Source: Ditylenchus dipsaci (taxonomy: Eukaryota; Nematoda; Chromadorea; Rhabditida; Anguinidae). Taken from it: DNA of 64,000 nt. Below are positions 10,267 through 21,771 of the stretch, piece by piece. Below the pieces are notes generated by a model. It ran no database searches and was not told where the DNA came from. It saw nothing but the letters and a program-made list of their open reading frames with translations. Each line of letters starts with the position of its first letter. Within the stretch, counting starts at the first letter, position 1. Made by a program: the position numbers and the translations under genes. The DNA lies in contig SADC01001323.1 of NCBI GenBank assembly GCA_004194705.1, forward strand, positions 62,001 to 126,000, in the 5' to 3' direction.

Positions 10267-10514
10267 CTGACAATAAACCAACTGCCAACCCCCGCAATAT
10301 TTTTTTACTTGATTTCAGGAGATCTTTAGTGAAGTTAAATTCTGTAGAGTTAAAGTTTGAGTCCCTACAAAAATTGATGTTTAAAGTGTTAAATAGAATG
10401 CCAGTTAGTGAATTTCGTTGGCGTGCCCTGTTTAAAAATTTCGTAAATTTCTCTTTTTCCAACAATTCCAAACATTAATTTTCATTTTGAATTTAGGCTT
10501 TCTCTACGCTAAAC

Positions 10515-11171
10515 ATGTTTTCCGAAGATTCAGCTGCCTGTTTTGAAAAAGATGAGGCCCAATCAACCTTGACTGAGCTGTTGGAAGATCTTAACATTGC
10601 TGCTGCTGTGGTCTGTCTTTTAGAAATTATATTTGCTAGATCATTCTGTACATTGAGGTGTCTGAAAGCTGCTTAAATGAACTGTGGGAAGCCGTCGCTA
10701 TTTCCTCCAAGGCAATTGAGAAAGAGCACCAGTCATTGCCAAGTCATGAAGGTGGGTTTAAATTTGTGATTTTTGCCGATTGCTTATTGCACGATTCTTG
10801 CAATTGCCTATCAATCGAACTTCTTTTAGCTCTGTCCAAGTCCATTGAACAAGAACGCGAAAATCTGAAAATGGCTATGGAAAAAATAGAGGGTGTAAAA
10901 CAACGCCAAGAAAATGCTCTTCGTGACTACCGTTCTGCCGAACCTTCCAAGTCCAAAATTTTCGGCAAGGGTAAGTTTTCGAATTGTTTCACTATCTGGC
11001 TATATGTTTTTACCTCTACCACTTTCAGAGCTTCCCGCGTTCACAGTCGAAGCTGCCGAACAATCGAGCAAAGAGCAACTCCATTTGATGGTTTCCGACT
11101 ACTACAAATTCTTATTGGCTGAGAAGAAGAAGTTGCAGTGGAAAAAGGCTTGTCTTGTAAAGACTTGTTGA
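10515..11171 (+). CDS. Small helical protein of unknown function
   Basis: Four exons (10515-10610, 10658-10751, 10830-10970, 11029-11171) give about 157 residues, rich in Glu, Lys and Leu. The middle exon (QERENLKMAMEKIEGVKQRQ) is a likely coiled coil, and the end reads VSDYYKFLLAEKKKLQWKKA. No domain is recognised. The acceptor of exon 2 is GAG at 10655-10657, or else TAG at 10637-10639, which would add six residues; the duplicate gene at 41172-41499 uses TAG at the position equivalent to 10658. An acceptor-like TGAATTTAG ends at 10496, 18 bases before the ATG. Polyadenylation signal AATAAA at 11220. It ends 175 bp before TFIP11 on the same strand, the spacing expected of an operon. Confidence 0.8.
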
Positions 11172-11330
11172 GACACCAGTTTGTGGTGAAATTGTCTATA
11201 TCATTTTTGCTTGACTTCAAATAAACCATGTTCTATATTGATTTTTTTTCTGTGTTCAATTGTTGCTAATGCTATTAGCTCACGGTATACCTGATGACCA
11301 GCTTGTTTACGTTTTTTGACACCTGGGTTA

Positions 11331-11335
11331 TTTAG
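11331..11335 (+). promoter_or_regulatory. Candidate trans-splice acceptor before TFIP11
   Basis: TTTAG at 11331-11335 lies 11 bases before the TFIP11 start codon and about 110 bases after the poly(A) signal of the upstream gene. This is the arrangement of a nematode downstream operon gene that receives a spliced leader. Inferred from position only. Confidence 0.45.
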
Positions 11336-11346
11336 TCATAGTCGAA

Positions 11347-14300
11347 ATGGACCAAGAGCACGAAGAATTTGAAATCAATGAGACTGATTTTGAGTATGCT
11401 ATGAACCCTGGCGCCAGACCATCCCGTCGCCAGACCAAGGAGCAAACAGTTTATGGTGAGTAATTTCAAGTAAAATAGTCATAATTTGTGATAGTAGTTG
11501 ACTCATATAATACACTTATCACATTATTACATTTCAGGTATTTGGGCAAACAGCGATGACGAGGACGATCGGCCATCCTTTTCCAAAAATTCTGGCAAAC
11601 GTGGTGACTACACAGCCCCAGTCGCCTTTGTGAGCGGTGGTATTAAGAAAGGTAACAAGATTGAGAATGCTGATGTAAGTGCAACTGTGTTTCATACAAA
11701 CTTAACCCATCACTTATCGCCCTTCAATTTCAGGGTGTAGAAGAGGAGGAGTATTTCAACCAAACTACTTCATCTGCCCCTCCCAAGAGAGCACGAGAAG
11801 TTTTTAGTGGGGGATTCTCAAAAGAGGCAGGGTCTCAGGTGTTCGCTGGCATGCGAACATCACAATTCCAGGGAGCCGGGGAGACCAGTGCAGCTTGGGC
11901 CAAGACTTCTGGAAAAGGCAATGTGATCATGCAAATGATGCAGAAAATGGGATATGTTCATGGCAAAGGACTGGGTGCCAATCAACAGGGAATTGTAGAG
12001 CCTGTCCAAGCAAAATTACGTGTCGGCCGAGGCGCTATAGGTATTCTCGTCTAATGCGGCCTGCAAATTTGTTAATCCCCCTTAATTTTAGGTGCATATG
12101 GCAAAGAGGCACAAGGACCTAAGTTTGGAGGTTGGTTGTTACATACCGAAAATATACAATCTGATGTAAAAATCCTGATTTCAGAATCAGCAGCTGATGC
12201 ACAAAGCAGAATTTCTGGAGGAGGAGAGTTTGCAGGTGGAGAGGGCACTCGGCCGCGTGAAAAACAAGAAAATTGGAAAAAGTCCAAGATGGCCACCAAT
12301 AGGAAGATACAATACAAGACGTTGGAAGAAGTAGTGGACAATGGAGCTCAGAATAGGTTCGAACAGAAAGGTTTCGGACAAGGATTGGGAGTGAAAGTAG
12401 ATTTTTTGTTTTCGTATTATAGAGGACACGATTTTTGTGTTTCAGATTATTGACATGACTGGACCAGAGCAAAAAGTGTATAATGATTTTTCTTCATTCT
12501 CAAATCGCACAAGGTTGATCTTATAGACTTTATTAGCTTTGCAACATTGATTTGTTTAGAGCGCCAGACCAAGACAGTGATAGAACCAAGTTCAATGTAC
12601 CTGAACTAAGTTACAATTTGAATGCACTCATGGATATGACAGAGCAAGAGATTGTGAGGAATGATAGAGAACTACGTTTTCTAAAGGCATGCTACAAAGT
12701 TTTAGTTCAGTCGAGTCTAAATGTAGTCAAATCGGTTGTATATGGTCAAACACCTATTATCTTCATCTTCATACAGTCGACGCTCTATATAACGTCCCTC
12801 AAGGACGGGCCGAAATGGGACTTTATGACGAGCGGACGTTATATCGGGCGTCGTTTTTTATTGAGAATACACTGTAGTCTGGCCAAAATATGAATTTTTT
12901 TGGGACGTTATATCGAGCGAAACGTTATATCGAGCGTCGTTATATCGAGCATCCACTGTGATAGTGGGACATAATCATACAGTGATTTATCTTCACGTTC
13001 ATCGAAGAAAAGCACTGGTGATCTCTAAGGCTGTGGTTCTTAAATTCGTCTAAAATGAAACCGGTCTTAAAACTAGGCCATTTTAGTAGGTAGCTCGCTG
13101 GAGTTACTTGTAGATCTGAGCACAATATAATTATGAATGTAAAGGGTGTAAATTGTGCGTATACTTTTTATGGCATAGAACTTTTGGCCAAAAAAGTCTT
13201 GTTTTTCTCGAATTTGCGTCTTCTTTTAACGTTCGTATTTTTCGGCAAGTTGTTTTAATTTTTAGATAAGCCAGCTCTTGTTAGGACGGGCTCAAATGTA
13301 TGTTCTCAACCGCATGAACACGTAAAATTAAAACACTAAAATGGCGGAATGTGAAAAAACAAGACTTTTTCGCCTAAACGACTACGCGTCTAATTTTTTC
13401 ATTCACCACTGTATTGTGTCCTAGGAATGACTGTATATAGTTGTGTTTAACACCGAGCTAAAATTTTAATTCTTACAATTCACTATTAAAGTAGGGTGCT
13501 CGATCGATATATACACACACCTGTATACCCTTTTTTCGCAAGATTACTCGTATTGCATTTTCGGGTGCCTGGAACGCGGGAATCCAATTGAGTCGAATTT
13601 ACAAGCCTCGTGCTGCCCTAGCTACTTTTCCTGATGCTGACTATATTGGGACTCGACTTTATTAGTTTTAGCGATCTGACACATAATTTGTTTAGGATCA
13701 AACATTAGTCCTTCGAGAAGATGAAAATAAGTTGCGAGAGCAGGTGGAGGATAGCAAGATAGAGGTGGATAGGATGCAAGAAGTTATGGCTGTAATCCAA
13801 AGGTAGTTTTCTTCAAAAGTTTTTAAAATTTTCAGAAAATTGTTTTTTTCCAGATTTGAGAAAACATCTTCTCAAAAAGCTCCAACTCTCACTGAATGCC
13901 GGGATCTGTTTCTACTGCTCAGGAAAAAATATGCCGTGGAATACAAATTGTTTGGACTAGACTCTCTGGCCATTACTAATGTGCTGCCTCTCATCAAAGC
14001 ACAGTTTTCATCCTGGGATCCGTTGGATCCGGACCAACAAGAGCGTGGCCTGGAAGTATTGCAGGAGTGGAAGGAAGTGCTGGGAGAGAGCAAGTCATCT
14101 GCTGTGTTCAGTCATTTCCGCAAAGAAACGAGTAATTTTTTTTTATAAAAAATAAGATATAGCTATAAATGATTTCGTTTTTTCAGATGCTCTCTCTGCA
14201 TTTGACACATGTGTTTGGGAGAGCTGGGTTAGTTTTTTATGAGCGGTATTTTATAAGGGCATGTTTACCCTTTTTCGATAAGACAAAGACCAGCAAGTGT

Positions 14301-17300
14301 TTATGGATTATCTCAAACATCGGGGGTGTTTCAGTTTGCTTTTCGAAAAAATTTATGATTTTTTTTCTTTTTTTTCTTGACGGATTACCTGAGCTTACTT
14401 TTATGAAATTTTCGTAAATTTGAAATATCGTTTATAAACATATCTAAAAAAATCTGTAATAGTTCCTTTTGCCTGCTAGGCTATCTTAGACAAAAAATTG
14501 GCAATGCATCCTTTAAAGGAGCATGCTCGCCGCCGATGGAAATATTTTGAATGGCGGGTACCAGGTCAATTCAAACAAACATTATTTTAAAATAAATTTT
14601 GATTGAGTACCCTGCGGGAATAAGTAATCAGAAACACTTCGTTCGTTGAATGGCATCGGCGGCCTAGTGGGATAGCAGCGGCGGACTGGGAAAAGGAGAC
14701 AGTCCAGTTCGCCACACTTTTTTAAATGGCCAGTTCGCCACGGCCAGTTCGCCACGCTTTTTCTATAAAAATTTTTTTTTTGACCAAAGCTTGACTTTTC
14801 GTTTTGGGGGACCAAAGCAAATTACCTTGTATTAAGGTATTCTACCGCGTTTTGGTCACTGGAGCTGGGCAAAAATAGTCTCTTCATGTATTTTGATTAA
14901 GAGTCTTGCTCTGAATCAAGTCTAAGGTAAGTGAGTGCGCGCATCTCTAACTCTCAAGCCCCTTCGGGGCGCAGGGGGCTTGAGGGCTTGGAGTTGAGAT
15001 GCGCACACCCACGTACCTTAGACACCAATCACTCGGAGTAACTCTGGATGCATAAAAATGTATGCATACCAGAGTTTCTTTATGCGGTAGGCCCCAGTTA
15101 ACAAAACTATGTTCAAATTCCATCTTTTTGGGCATCCAGTTACAAAAAATATCTGCAAAGATGTACAAAAAGCTCTATTTGTATGGTGAGCGTAATCACC
15201 AAAACTCAAAAAACACTTTAAAAAACAGTATTTCACATTGTTTACCGTCAAAATGTGCTTAGGATGCTCCATTTGGTACAGAAACCAGGTTTCGGAACCC
15301 AAAGAATATATAAGATATTCTTTCGTTGTAACCGGACCATCAGTGGGCTATGTTGTTGCATGGACCATCCAGCTGAACTGCTATTGGTTCATAGAATGCC
15401 AATTTTTTTTGAATAACCAGGAAACTTTTCGAGACAAAAATATAGCAATTCAATAAGTGGAAAAAAAAGCGTGGCAAACTGGCCGTGGCGAACTGGCCAC
15501 TTTGAAAAGCGTGGCGAACTGGCCGTTGCGAACTGGCCGTACACCCTGGGAAAGTTGGTCGTAGGTTCGATTCCTACTAGAAATGTGATTTTTCTCGACT
15601 TTTCCAAAATTTCGTCAAATTAATTCTTATTTCAATTTCGCTGGTACCCGCCTTTCAAAATATAACCATCAGCGACGAGCATGCCCCTTTAAAATAAAAT
15701 TTAAAAAGTTTCCATTAAATTTTTTTTAATTTTCCCAGATGCCAAATGTTCGTCGTGCAGCTTTGACTTGGAGGTAAGCTTTTAATTAATTTATAAAATT
15801 GATGTAGTTCACTGTGTCAACTTTAGTCCATGTCACAACGGTCCATCAATGCTAAATTTAATTGCTATTTGGTTGCCATTTCTGCCTCAATGGATCGGAG
15901 AAAATCTGCTGGAGCAGGTATGAAGCTTAACTTTTTCCTCACTCACATTAACCAAAGCACTACGTTTTTTTAGGTGATCATTCCACGCATAAAAGATCAA
16001 GTTGACCTTTGGGATCCGGTAAATGATTTGTGAAATATTTTAGCAACTTTGTGATTTAAATGAACAAATGAATTCCAACCACCTCAATTTTAGGTAACCG
16101 ACAACATACCTATCGACTCCTGGCTGCTTCCCTGGCAACCGGTGTTGGGTGATCGCTTGCTGCTAGTCTATCCCATTATTCGCCAAAAGTTGGGCAAAGG
16201 ACTTAAGAATTGGATTCCTGGCGACAGGAGGTTAGTTGTGGCAGTCTACGGTTTCAGTGGATTTTCCGGTCCCACTTTTGCCTTGCTCTCCTTGTTTTTT
16301 TTTGTAAAAAGCGTGTGACTAAAATAATTTGCAAAAAAAACAACAGAGAAAACCAAGCTATTTTTTCAGCCATTTTGCTAGCCGTATGTTTTCATATTGT
16401 CAAATCCCGGCCATTACCACAAGTGGAAAATCTGTTCAAATCACCAATCAATAAGATTGAGCGAATGACTCGGCCGTATGCCTGACCACATAGCCGGCCA
16501 AATAGACACGAGCCAGCCTAAAATTTTCCACAAAAAATCAAAAATATGATACCAAAGTCGGGCAAAGTGGGACCTGAACATACATCCCAATTTGCTTTTT
16601 CCTGCTACTAAACCTTAATTTGTGTCATTTCCAGCGCCATTGAAAGCATTCGGCCATGGAAGGATGTTTTCGCATCAGGCACTATGCACACCTTCCTCGG
16701 CTTTAACATTGTACCCAAACTGGAGAGAGCTTTGCAAACAATAGATGTCAATACTACTGAACAATTTGTGAGTTTTTCACCTACTAAGGATGTTAAAATT
16801 CGATTGCTTTATTTTCAGAACTACCTGGAGCTATTTAAATGGACAGAACTAATTAATGTGGATGTGATTTGCCAAATGATGACTAGGCACTTTTTCCCCA
16901 GGGTAAACCTTGTTTCTCATAGCTAATTACTGGGCTTTCATAAAAATTGTTATCGTATCGGTTATCGTAATATGGGTTTTGATCTTTTTAGGGGATTTTT
17001 TACTCAAATTTCAGTCAAATATAAGAAAAAGTGATAAATTTTAAACTTTTTTTACTTTCAACGGCCTACCGCATATAGAAACTGTGGCATACAGGAAGAG
17101 TCACAAAAACAGTGAAATATATAGTAGAGTTGGCCCGGAATTCCCAAATATTTTCGTAATTTTCACAATTTTTTTGATAGTCTTTGGTGGCATTCTGCGC
17201 AATATTGATTTCTGTGTTAGATTCACGAAAAACATTATGTAAAATGCTCAATAACTAAAAAAATAAGGACCATTTAAAGTGAAAATTCCGGTCTCCGTTC

Positions 17301-19421
17301 CCACCGGAATTCCGACCGCGAAATGGACCGGAATTTTCACCTTCAAAAGGTAATCTTTCTTCCGCAAATAAGTATTTTATACAATATTTTCTGTCCATCT
17401 AGCACAGAATTTAATTGTGCTGAATGACACTAATTTTTTTCGAAAAAATTAAAAAAAATCACAAAAATATTTCGGAATTCTGGTTTTGACTCAAAAAGAT
17501 TCCGGGCCAACTCTAATATATAGATGATTAACACTAGGGGTGTAGGATGGCCTATTCCGGGACGGCACAAAATTTTGAAAAAAAAAATCCGGGACGGGAT
17601 GACCGAAAAGTTTACTCCGGGACGGGAATCCGGGACTAAGTAAAATTCCGGAACGGGATATTGATTTTTACGGTCGGGACGCAAAAAACGTTTGGCTTAT
17701 TACTCCTATTTGACTTGATCCCCCTCGTGTGTATTTTAGGCCTGCGGCAGGCAAGGGTAGGCAGCATATGTTAGGACAGACTCAAACATGTTCTTCTTAC
17801 TTTTTTTAATTCCAGGAAACATTTTCGAGCCCGTCCTAACATACGCTGGCCCACCATTGCCTAAGTCTAAAAATGTAAAAATAATTAAAAATGACCCTAA
17901 ACTACCTTAAAAAGACCATATGGCCTTTATAAGTTGAAGTCAAAATTTTTTGTAATAAAATTTAATTTTTTATCGGAAACTGTTAAGAACTGTTTCTTGT
18001 ACGTATTAAGCAGGTAAACATAGCTCAAGCGTGTTTTTGGGTCACTTTTCAAAAATTTTGTGGTGAGGACCGGCGGTTGTAGGTAAACAGGATAAGTATC
18101 CTTTTTTAAGCTTATAAAAAGCGGAATTTTTGTCGATCTTAAGTTTTTTGAGCGTAAAAACTGCTCTCAAATGTATTTTTTTAAAGATTTTAGTTTTACG
18201 AAAAAAAATCGGACGCAACTGGAATATACCCTCCCCAATGATCTTTGAAGGATACCTAAAACCACCATTTTTGAAAAAAAAAAGTTGTACAAAAGTCCGT
18301 GTTAACAGTGGATAGGCCCTGAGCCTAAACCCAAGCCTACGGCCTTGATTATTAGGTGGGGTACATTCCAGTAGCGTTTTTTGAGAGGGGTATATTCCGG
18401 TAGCGCAAAAATTAGAATTTTTTTAATCGCTAATGGCTTCTTTCTGTCTGCTTTCTTTTAAATGAATTAAAATAACTACAATTTGTGATAATCTTTTTTT
18501 CGAGCCGCACCAGTTCACAAAATTTTCTAAGAAGTCTGTATACATTAACAGAATCTCAAAAAATACTTGGATGCTGAGATGTGACTATAATTTTTTTTTT
18601 GCCCAAATTCTGCAAAGCGGCCGAAACTTTTTCAAAATTCAGTAAACAGATTCTCATTCCGTAGGAAATTTTGTATACAGGGGCGGCTTGGAATAAAAAA
18701 TTATCACAAATTGTAGTCATGTCATAGAAAAATTCTATAAAAATTAGTTTTCAAATTTTCATTTCTGAAAAAAAAAAAAAAAAAGCGGCCAGACAAAAAG
18801 CCAGAATCGGGCAATACTTGTGCAAAAAAGCCTGAGAGTCTTGTGTCGGGTTTCGTGTTTCTATTGCACGATACTCGACGTGAAATGAAAATTTGAAAAC
18901 TAATTTTTATAGAATTTTTTCTATGACAAGATAGAGTTCATAGAGAAGGATAGATTATTAGAAGATGGGTAATTATGAAAGATTTTTTTGTGGTATTTTC
19001 TTTTGATTGAGATCTTGAAAAATAACGAGATTATTTCCAAATTTCTGGACAACAAAAAATTGGGCAGCCTAGCATCATCAAAGTATTTTTAGTTCTACGC
19101 GAATCTGTGCTCCCAACTCAACCTGCCAAATGTGTCCCTTGCAGCAGTCCAGGAATACTATAAGGACTGGAAGAACATGTTACCAGTAAACTTCCTTGCG
19201 ATGAAACCAGTTAGAGGTAAGACAAAAACTTATTTGTTACTCATTTTATTACAAGTTTTTGCATTGCAGATGAACTGACCAGAGCATTGATGGCTATAAA
19301 CCAGGTGCAAAAAGGATTGGTCCTAACACCGATGACTGCTCCACCTAATTTCGCACAGCCTATGAGACCACATGGAAACTTCATTGCCCCACCAACACCA
19401 ACTCAGTTCTTTAGAAGATGA
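11347..19421 (+). CDS. TFIP11: TFIP11-like G-patch splicing factor (STIP family)
   Basis: TFIP11 partners the DHX15/Prp43 helicase to release the lariat intron and take apart the spliceosome in the nucleus. Eighteen exons (11347-11455, 11538-11674, 11734-12040, 12092-12130, 12185-12396, 12446-12513, 12560-12686, 13696-13802, 13854-14131, 14187-14227, 15739-15773, 15827-15917, 15974-16018, 16094-16230, 16635-16767, 16819-16902, 19093-19216, 19270-19421) keep one frame and give 741 residues. An acidic N-terminal TFIP region is followed by a G-patch at about 141-187 ([19 protein letters not shown]), a helical segment, then the long GCFC-type region, with [20 protein letters not shown] and [14 protein letters not shown] clearly conserved. 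The final ~100 residues of the vertebrate protein are absent; it stops after PTQFFRR. Exon 7 probably uses a GC donor. Introns 7, 10 and 16 carry transposons. AATAAA follows at about 19490. Confidence 0.93.
12774..12958. mobile_element. Pogo-like MITE with ACGTTATATCGAGCG units, in TFIP11 intron 7
   Basis: The left end CAGTCGACGCTCTATATAAC and the inverted right end CAGTGGATGCTCGATATAAC match. TA precedes the left end. Inside are several copies of ACGTTATATCGAGCG. It shares its first bases with the MITE at 451-831. Confidence 0.65.
12959..13695. other. Rest of TFIP11 intron 7
   Basis: Noncoding sequence ending in an acceptor TTTGTTTAG at 13687-13695. A GCCAGCTCTTGTTAGGACGG segment near 13270 resembles GTTAGGACAG/GTCCTAACAT sequence at 17770-17845, a dispersed short repeat. 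Nothing else is recognised. Confidence 0.4.
14511..15693. mobile_element. Inverted-repeat element with internal tRNA-like pol III boxes (copy 1, interrupted)
   Basis: The ends TTTAAAGGAGCATGCTCGCC and, inverted, TTTAAAGGGGCATGCTCGTC match over some 55 bp, through GGCGGGTACCAG. Without the 852-bp insertion at 14694-15545 the element is about 320 bp. Its centre is tRNA-like: an A-box-like GGCCTAGTGGGATAGC at 14661 and a B box GGTTCGATTCC at 15564, with a perfect five-pair T stem (GTAGG/CCTAC). A second copy is at 21772-22077. It lies in TFIP11 intron 10. Confidence 0.75.
14694..15545. mobile_element. 852-bp hAT-like element with GGCCAGTTCGCCACG arrays
   Basis: CTGGGAAA is duplicated exactly at 14686-14693 and 15546-15553. 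Both ends carry clusters of GGCCAGTTCGCCACG (14708-14760 and, inverted, 15470-15540). Terminal bases are only moderately matched (GGAGACAGTCCAGTTCG against GGTGTACGGCCAGTTCG). It splits the tRNA-like centre of the element at 14511-15693. No transposase was seen. Confidence 0.8.
16903..19092. other. TFIP11 intron 16 (2.2 kb) with repeat fragments
   Basis: It contains a one-sided hAT-like end at about 17533 (TAGGGGTGTAGGATGGCC) followed by CCGGGACGGGAATCCGGGAC units to 17680. A small inverted repeat at 17745-17870 contains GTTAGGACAGACTCAAACAT and its approximate complement. There is also GGGGTATATTCCGGTAGCG at about 18390, which has a relative near 43550. The rest is unassigned. Confidence 0.5.
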
Positions 19422-19640
19422 AATCAGAGTTAACTATGATGAAAAAATGGGAAATTCGTTAAAAATTGCTTACACGGTGAACATATGGAAAATAAAGATA
19501 TTGAGATATGCATTTTGGCATAAAAAACAAACCTCAAATACGCTCAGATTTGCATTTAGATATACAGGGTGGCCCTATAATATTAGAAAAAAATATTGAA
19601 AAATTTGCGTAGGTAGTTTTTGCCCCATTGATTTCCCCAG

Positions 19641-21046
19641 GGCCCGTACCATAAGATGAGGGTAAGGTTACTCGGGTAACCTTACTCGAGTAACCCTACC
19701 CGAGTAAGGTTACCCGGGTAACCGGTAAAACCGTACCATAAGAAAATTACCCGTTACTCGCTGTTTTACCCGAGTAACTGGTAACCTTACCAGTTACCGG
19801 ATTCTTATAGTACGGGTAAATTTAAAATTTTAAGGTAATGTTTTAAACTGCCACCACTGTATTTGAAAATCAATTTATGCGCAAAAAGTGAACAGCAGCG
19901 TGTAAACAACTTTTTTACTTGGCAACAAAGGTCACTTTGATGTATTTTATCTTTCTTACTTTATTAATTTCATTGAAGATTTGCTATTTTAAATGTATTT
20001 TTTATATGTACTCTTGTGTATTTTTAAACTGTCATAATTTTTAAACTTGCATCTGACAGGCATGGCTTTATTTACGAAAGCAATGGGCGCAGAAATCGCT
20101 AAAGCAGTTGAAGAAGATTATTATTTATTTTTTCCTACATCCAAATCTGCTAACTTCGTGGCCGAATCACGAAAGGCTTGGGAAAATCTAGCAAATCAAT
20201 TAAATGCTAATCACACTAATTCAGAGAGGCAAAAAATTCAAGCTGGAAAGCAGAAAAGAGTTGAAATTACAGAAAGCCGCTTTGCTTAGTAAATCTTTGT
20301 AGCGTTTGAAAAAATGTGCTTGTGATGTAAATATTATTTTATAAATATTTTATAGCAATACTAAACTAAAATAAATCTGAAAAAACTTGACATAATAAAA
20401 ATAATGTAAATTCACGCCTGAACCCAAGTTCAGACCAGAATTGGCACGAGAATTTACACGTAAAATTTTAGATGTGAATAATGCCATGTGAATTTACATC
20501 TGAATTCACACCCGAACCCAAGTTCAGACCAGAATTGGCACGAGAATTCACACGCATATATATTCAGACGTGAATTTCAGGTGCCCAGCAATGGTCCTCA
20601 GAACCACGTGAATTCACATTTGGATCAGGTCGAGGCATAAATTGACATGCGAGCCAGATTGAAGCGTGAAATAATGAATTATGCAAAAATATGAAACCCC
20701 AAAATATGCAAAAAACGTGTGTCTAATGAAAAAAATAACGTCAGAATCGTGTTAAGCGTAATAGAAATGCTTTAGTAACACATTTCCAGCAAATAATTTA
20801 TGCGTAAAAGAATCGGGTAAAAAAAGTTACCCTCAAAAGCTGAGGGTCGTCATTTTACCTGGGTAACTGGTAAGGTTACCCGTTACCCCGATCTTATGGT
20901 ACGGGTAAAAAGTTACCAGTTACCCGGGTAAGTTTACCCGGTAACCTTACCCGTTACCTGCGGGTAACTCTTATGGTACGGGTAAGTGGTAAGGTCACCC
21001 AGGTAACTGGTAAGGTTACCCTTACCCTCATCTTATGGTACGGGCC
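19641..21046. mobile_element. 1.4-kb PIF/Harbinger-like element with GGTAACCGGTTACC arrays
   Basis: The inverted ends GGCCCGTACCATAAGATGAG and its complement are perfect, and CAG lies on both sides (19638-19640, 21047-21049), a 3-bp duplication as in PIF/Harbinger. Subterminal zones 19665-19800 and 20820-21035 are dense in GTTACCCGGGTAAC and GGTAAGGTTACCAGTTACC palindromes. The centre carries one open frame (20047-20289) and a 100-bp direct repeat (20405-20465 and 20505-20565, GAACCCAAGTTCAGACCAGA). Confidence 0.75.
20047..20289 (+). CDS. Myb/SANT-like ORF inside the Harbinger-like element
   Basis: 80 residues: MALFTKAMGAEIAKAVEE, then SRKAWENLANQLNANHTN and SERQKIQAGKQKRVE. The spacing of Trp and the basic tail recall the Myb/SANT-like DNA-binding protein that PIF/Harbinger elements encode beside their nuclease. 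It is short and only weakly similar, so a chance frame is possible. It uses the ATG at 20047 or the internal Met six codons on (MALFTK). Confidence 0.4.
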   Translation: MHLTGMALFTKAMGAEIAKAVEEDYYLFFPTSKSANFVAESRKAWENLANQLNANHTNSERQKIQAGKQKRVEITESRFA

Positions 21047-21771
21047 CAGGAAAATCGACGATAGTAAATAAGCTACCTGGGAGCTTTTCGAAAACGAAAC
21101 ACAAAAGCTGTGCATTTATAGCAATGGGAATAAGTTGTAAAAAAATTTTTAAAAGCAAAAACTTTCAAAAAATTTCAAGTTTTTTGGGCAACCCTGTACA
21201 CATGCTCAGATATACATTCTTTACATTGCCTGAGATGATCGAGAACTGAAAACAGGTTACCATATTAACTTTGATGAGGCCCACATTGGCTTCTTTTCCG
21301 GGCGTACCGTATAACCTCTATTAATCCCCACCTTCTAATAATCCCCCACCCTGACTTTAGGAACCTATATCTCAGCATAGAGTGAATATTTTGCAAATTA
21401 GTTTGTTGCGTTTTCTTAACTCCCAATAGCTCTACCGATTCCGCTTTTTCAATGTAATATATGCACCCAAAAAGCAGGAGGAGACTACCTCAGTTTCTAA
21501 GGTGTTAAAAAGTTAAACACCGTTTTCAGTACACGATTTCCTCTTGGATAGTATGGTTTATTTGGCCCTTGGAAATAATTAAAAAATTGAGGGACGAATC
21601 AATTTCTATGATTAGAAGTTATAATTAAGTACTGTTCCGAAAAAGTAAAGTTCACCAAAAAATTAGTTCGCCAAAAACAAGTTTCAAAAAAGCTCATTTC
21701 TGAAAACGACCTGATTATGCAACATACATTTAACATTCGAGTCCCCAGACTGAGCCTTAGGTTTTTAAAGA
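21047..21771. other. Intergenic, with half of a CCGTAT-family element at 21307-21500
   Basis: TACCGTATAACCTCTATTAA at 21305 begins like the TA-flanked CCGTAT family and continues CCCCACCTTCTAATAATCCC, with the family's internal GAGTGAATATTTTGC and TAGCTCTACCGATTCCGC segments. No right end was found. The rest is unassigned. Confidence 0.55.

Noticed and set aside
11347..19421. TFIP11 as a pseudogene because of its short C-terminus
   Set aside because: All 18 exons join in frame with conserved sequence throughout and no stop, so loss of the tail is more likely a real feature or an unseen exon.
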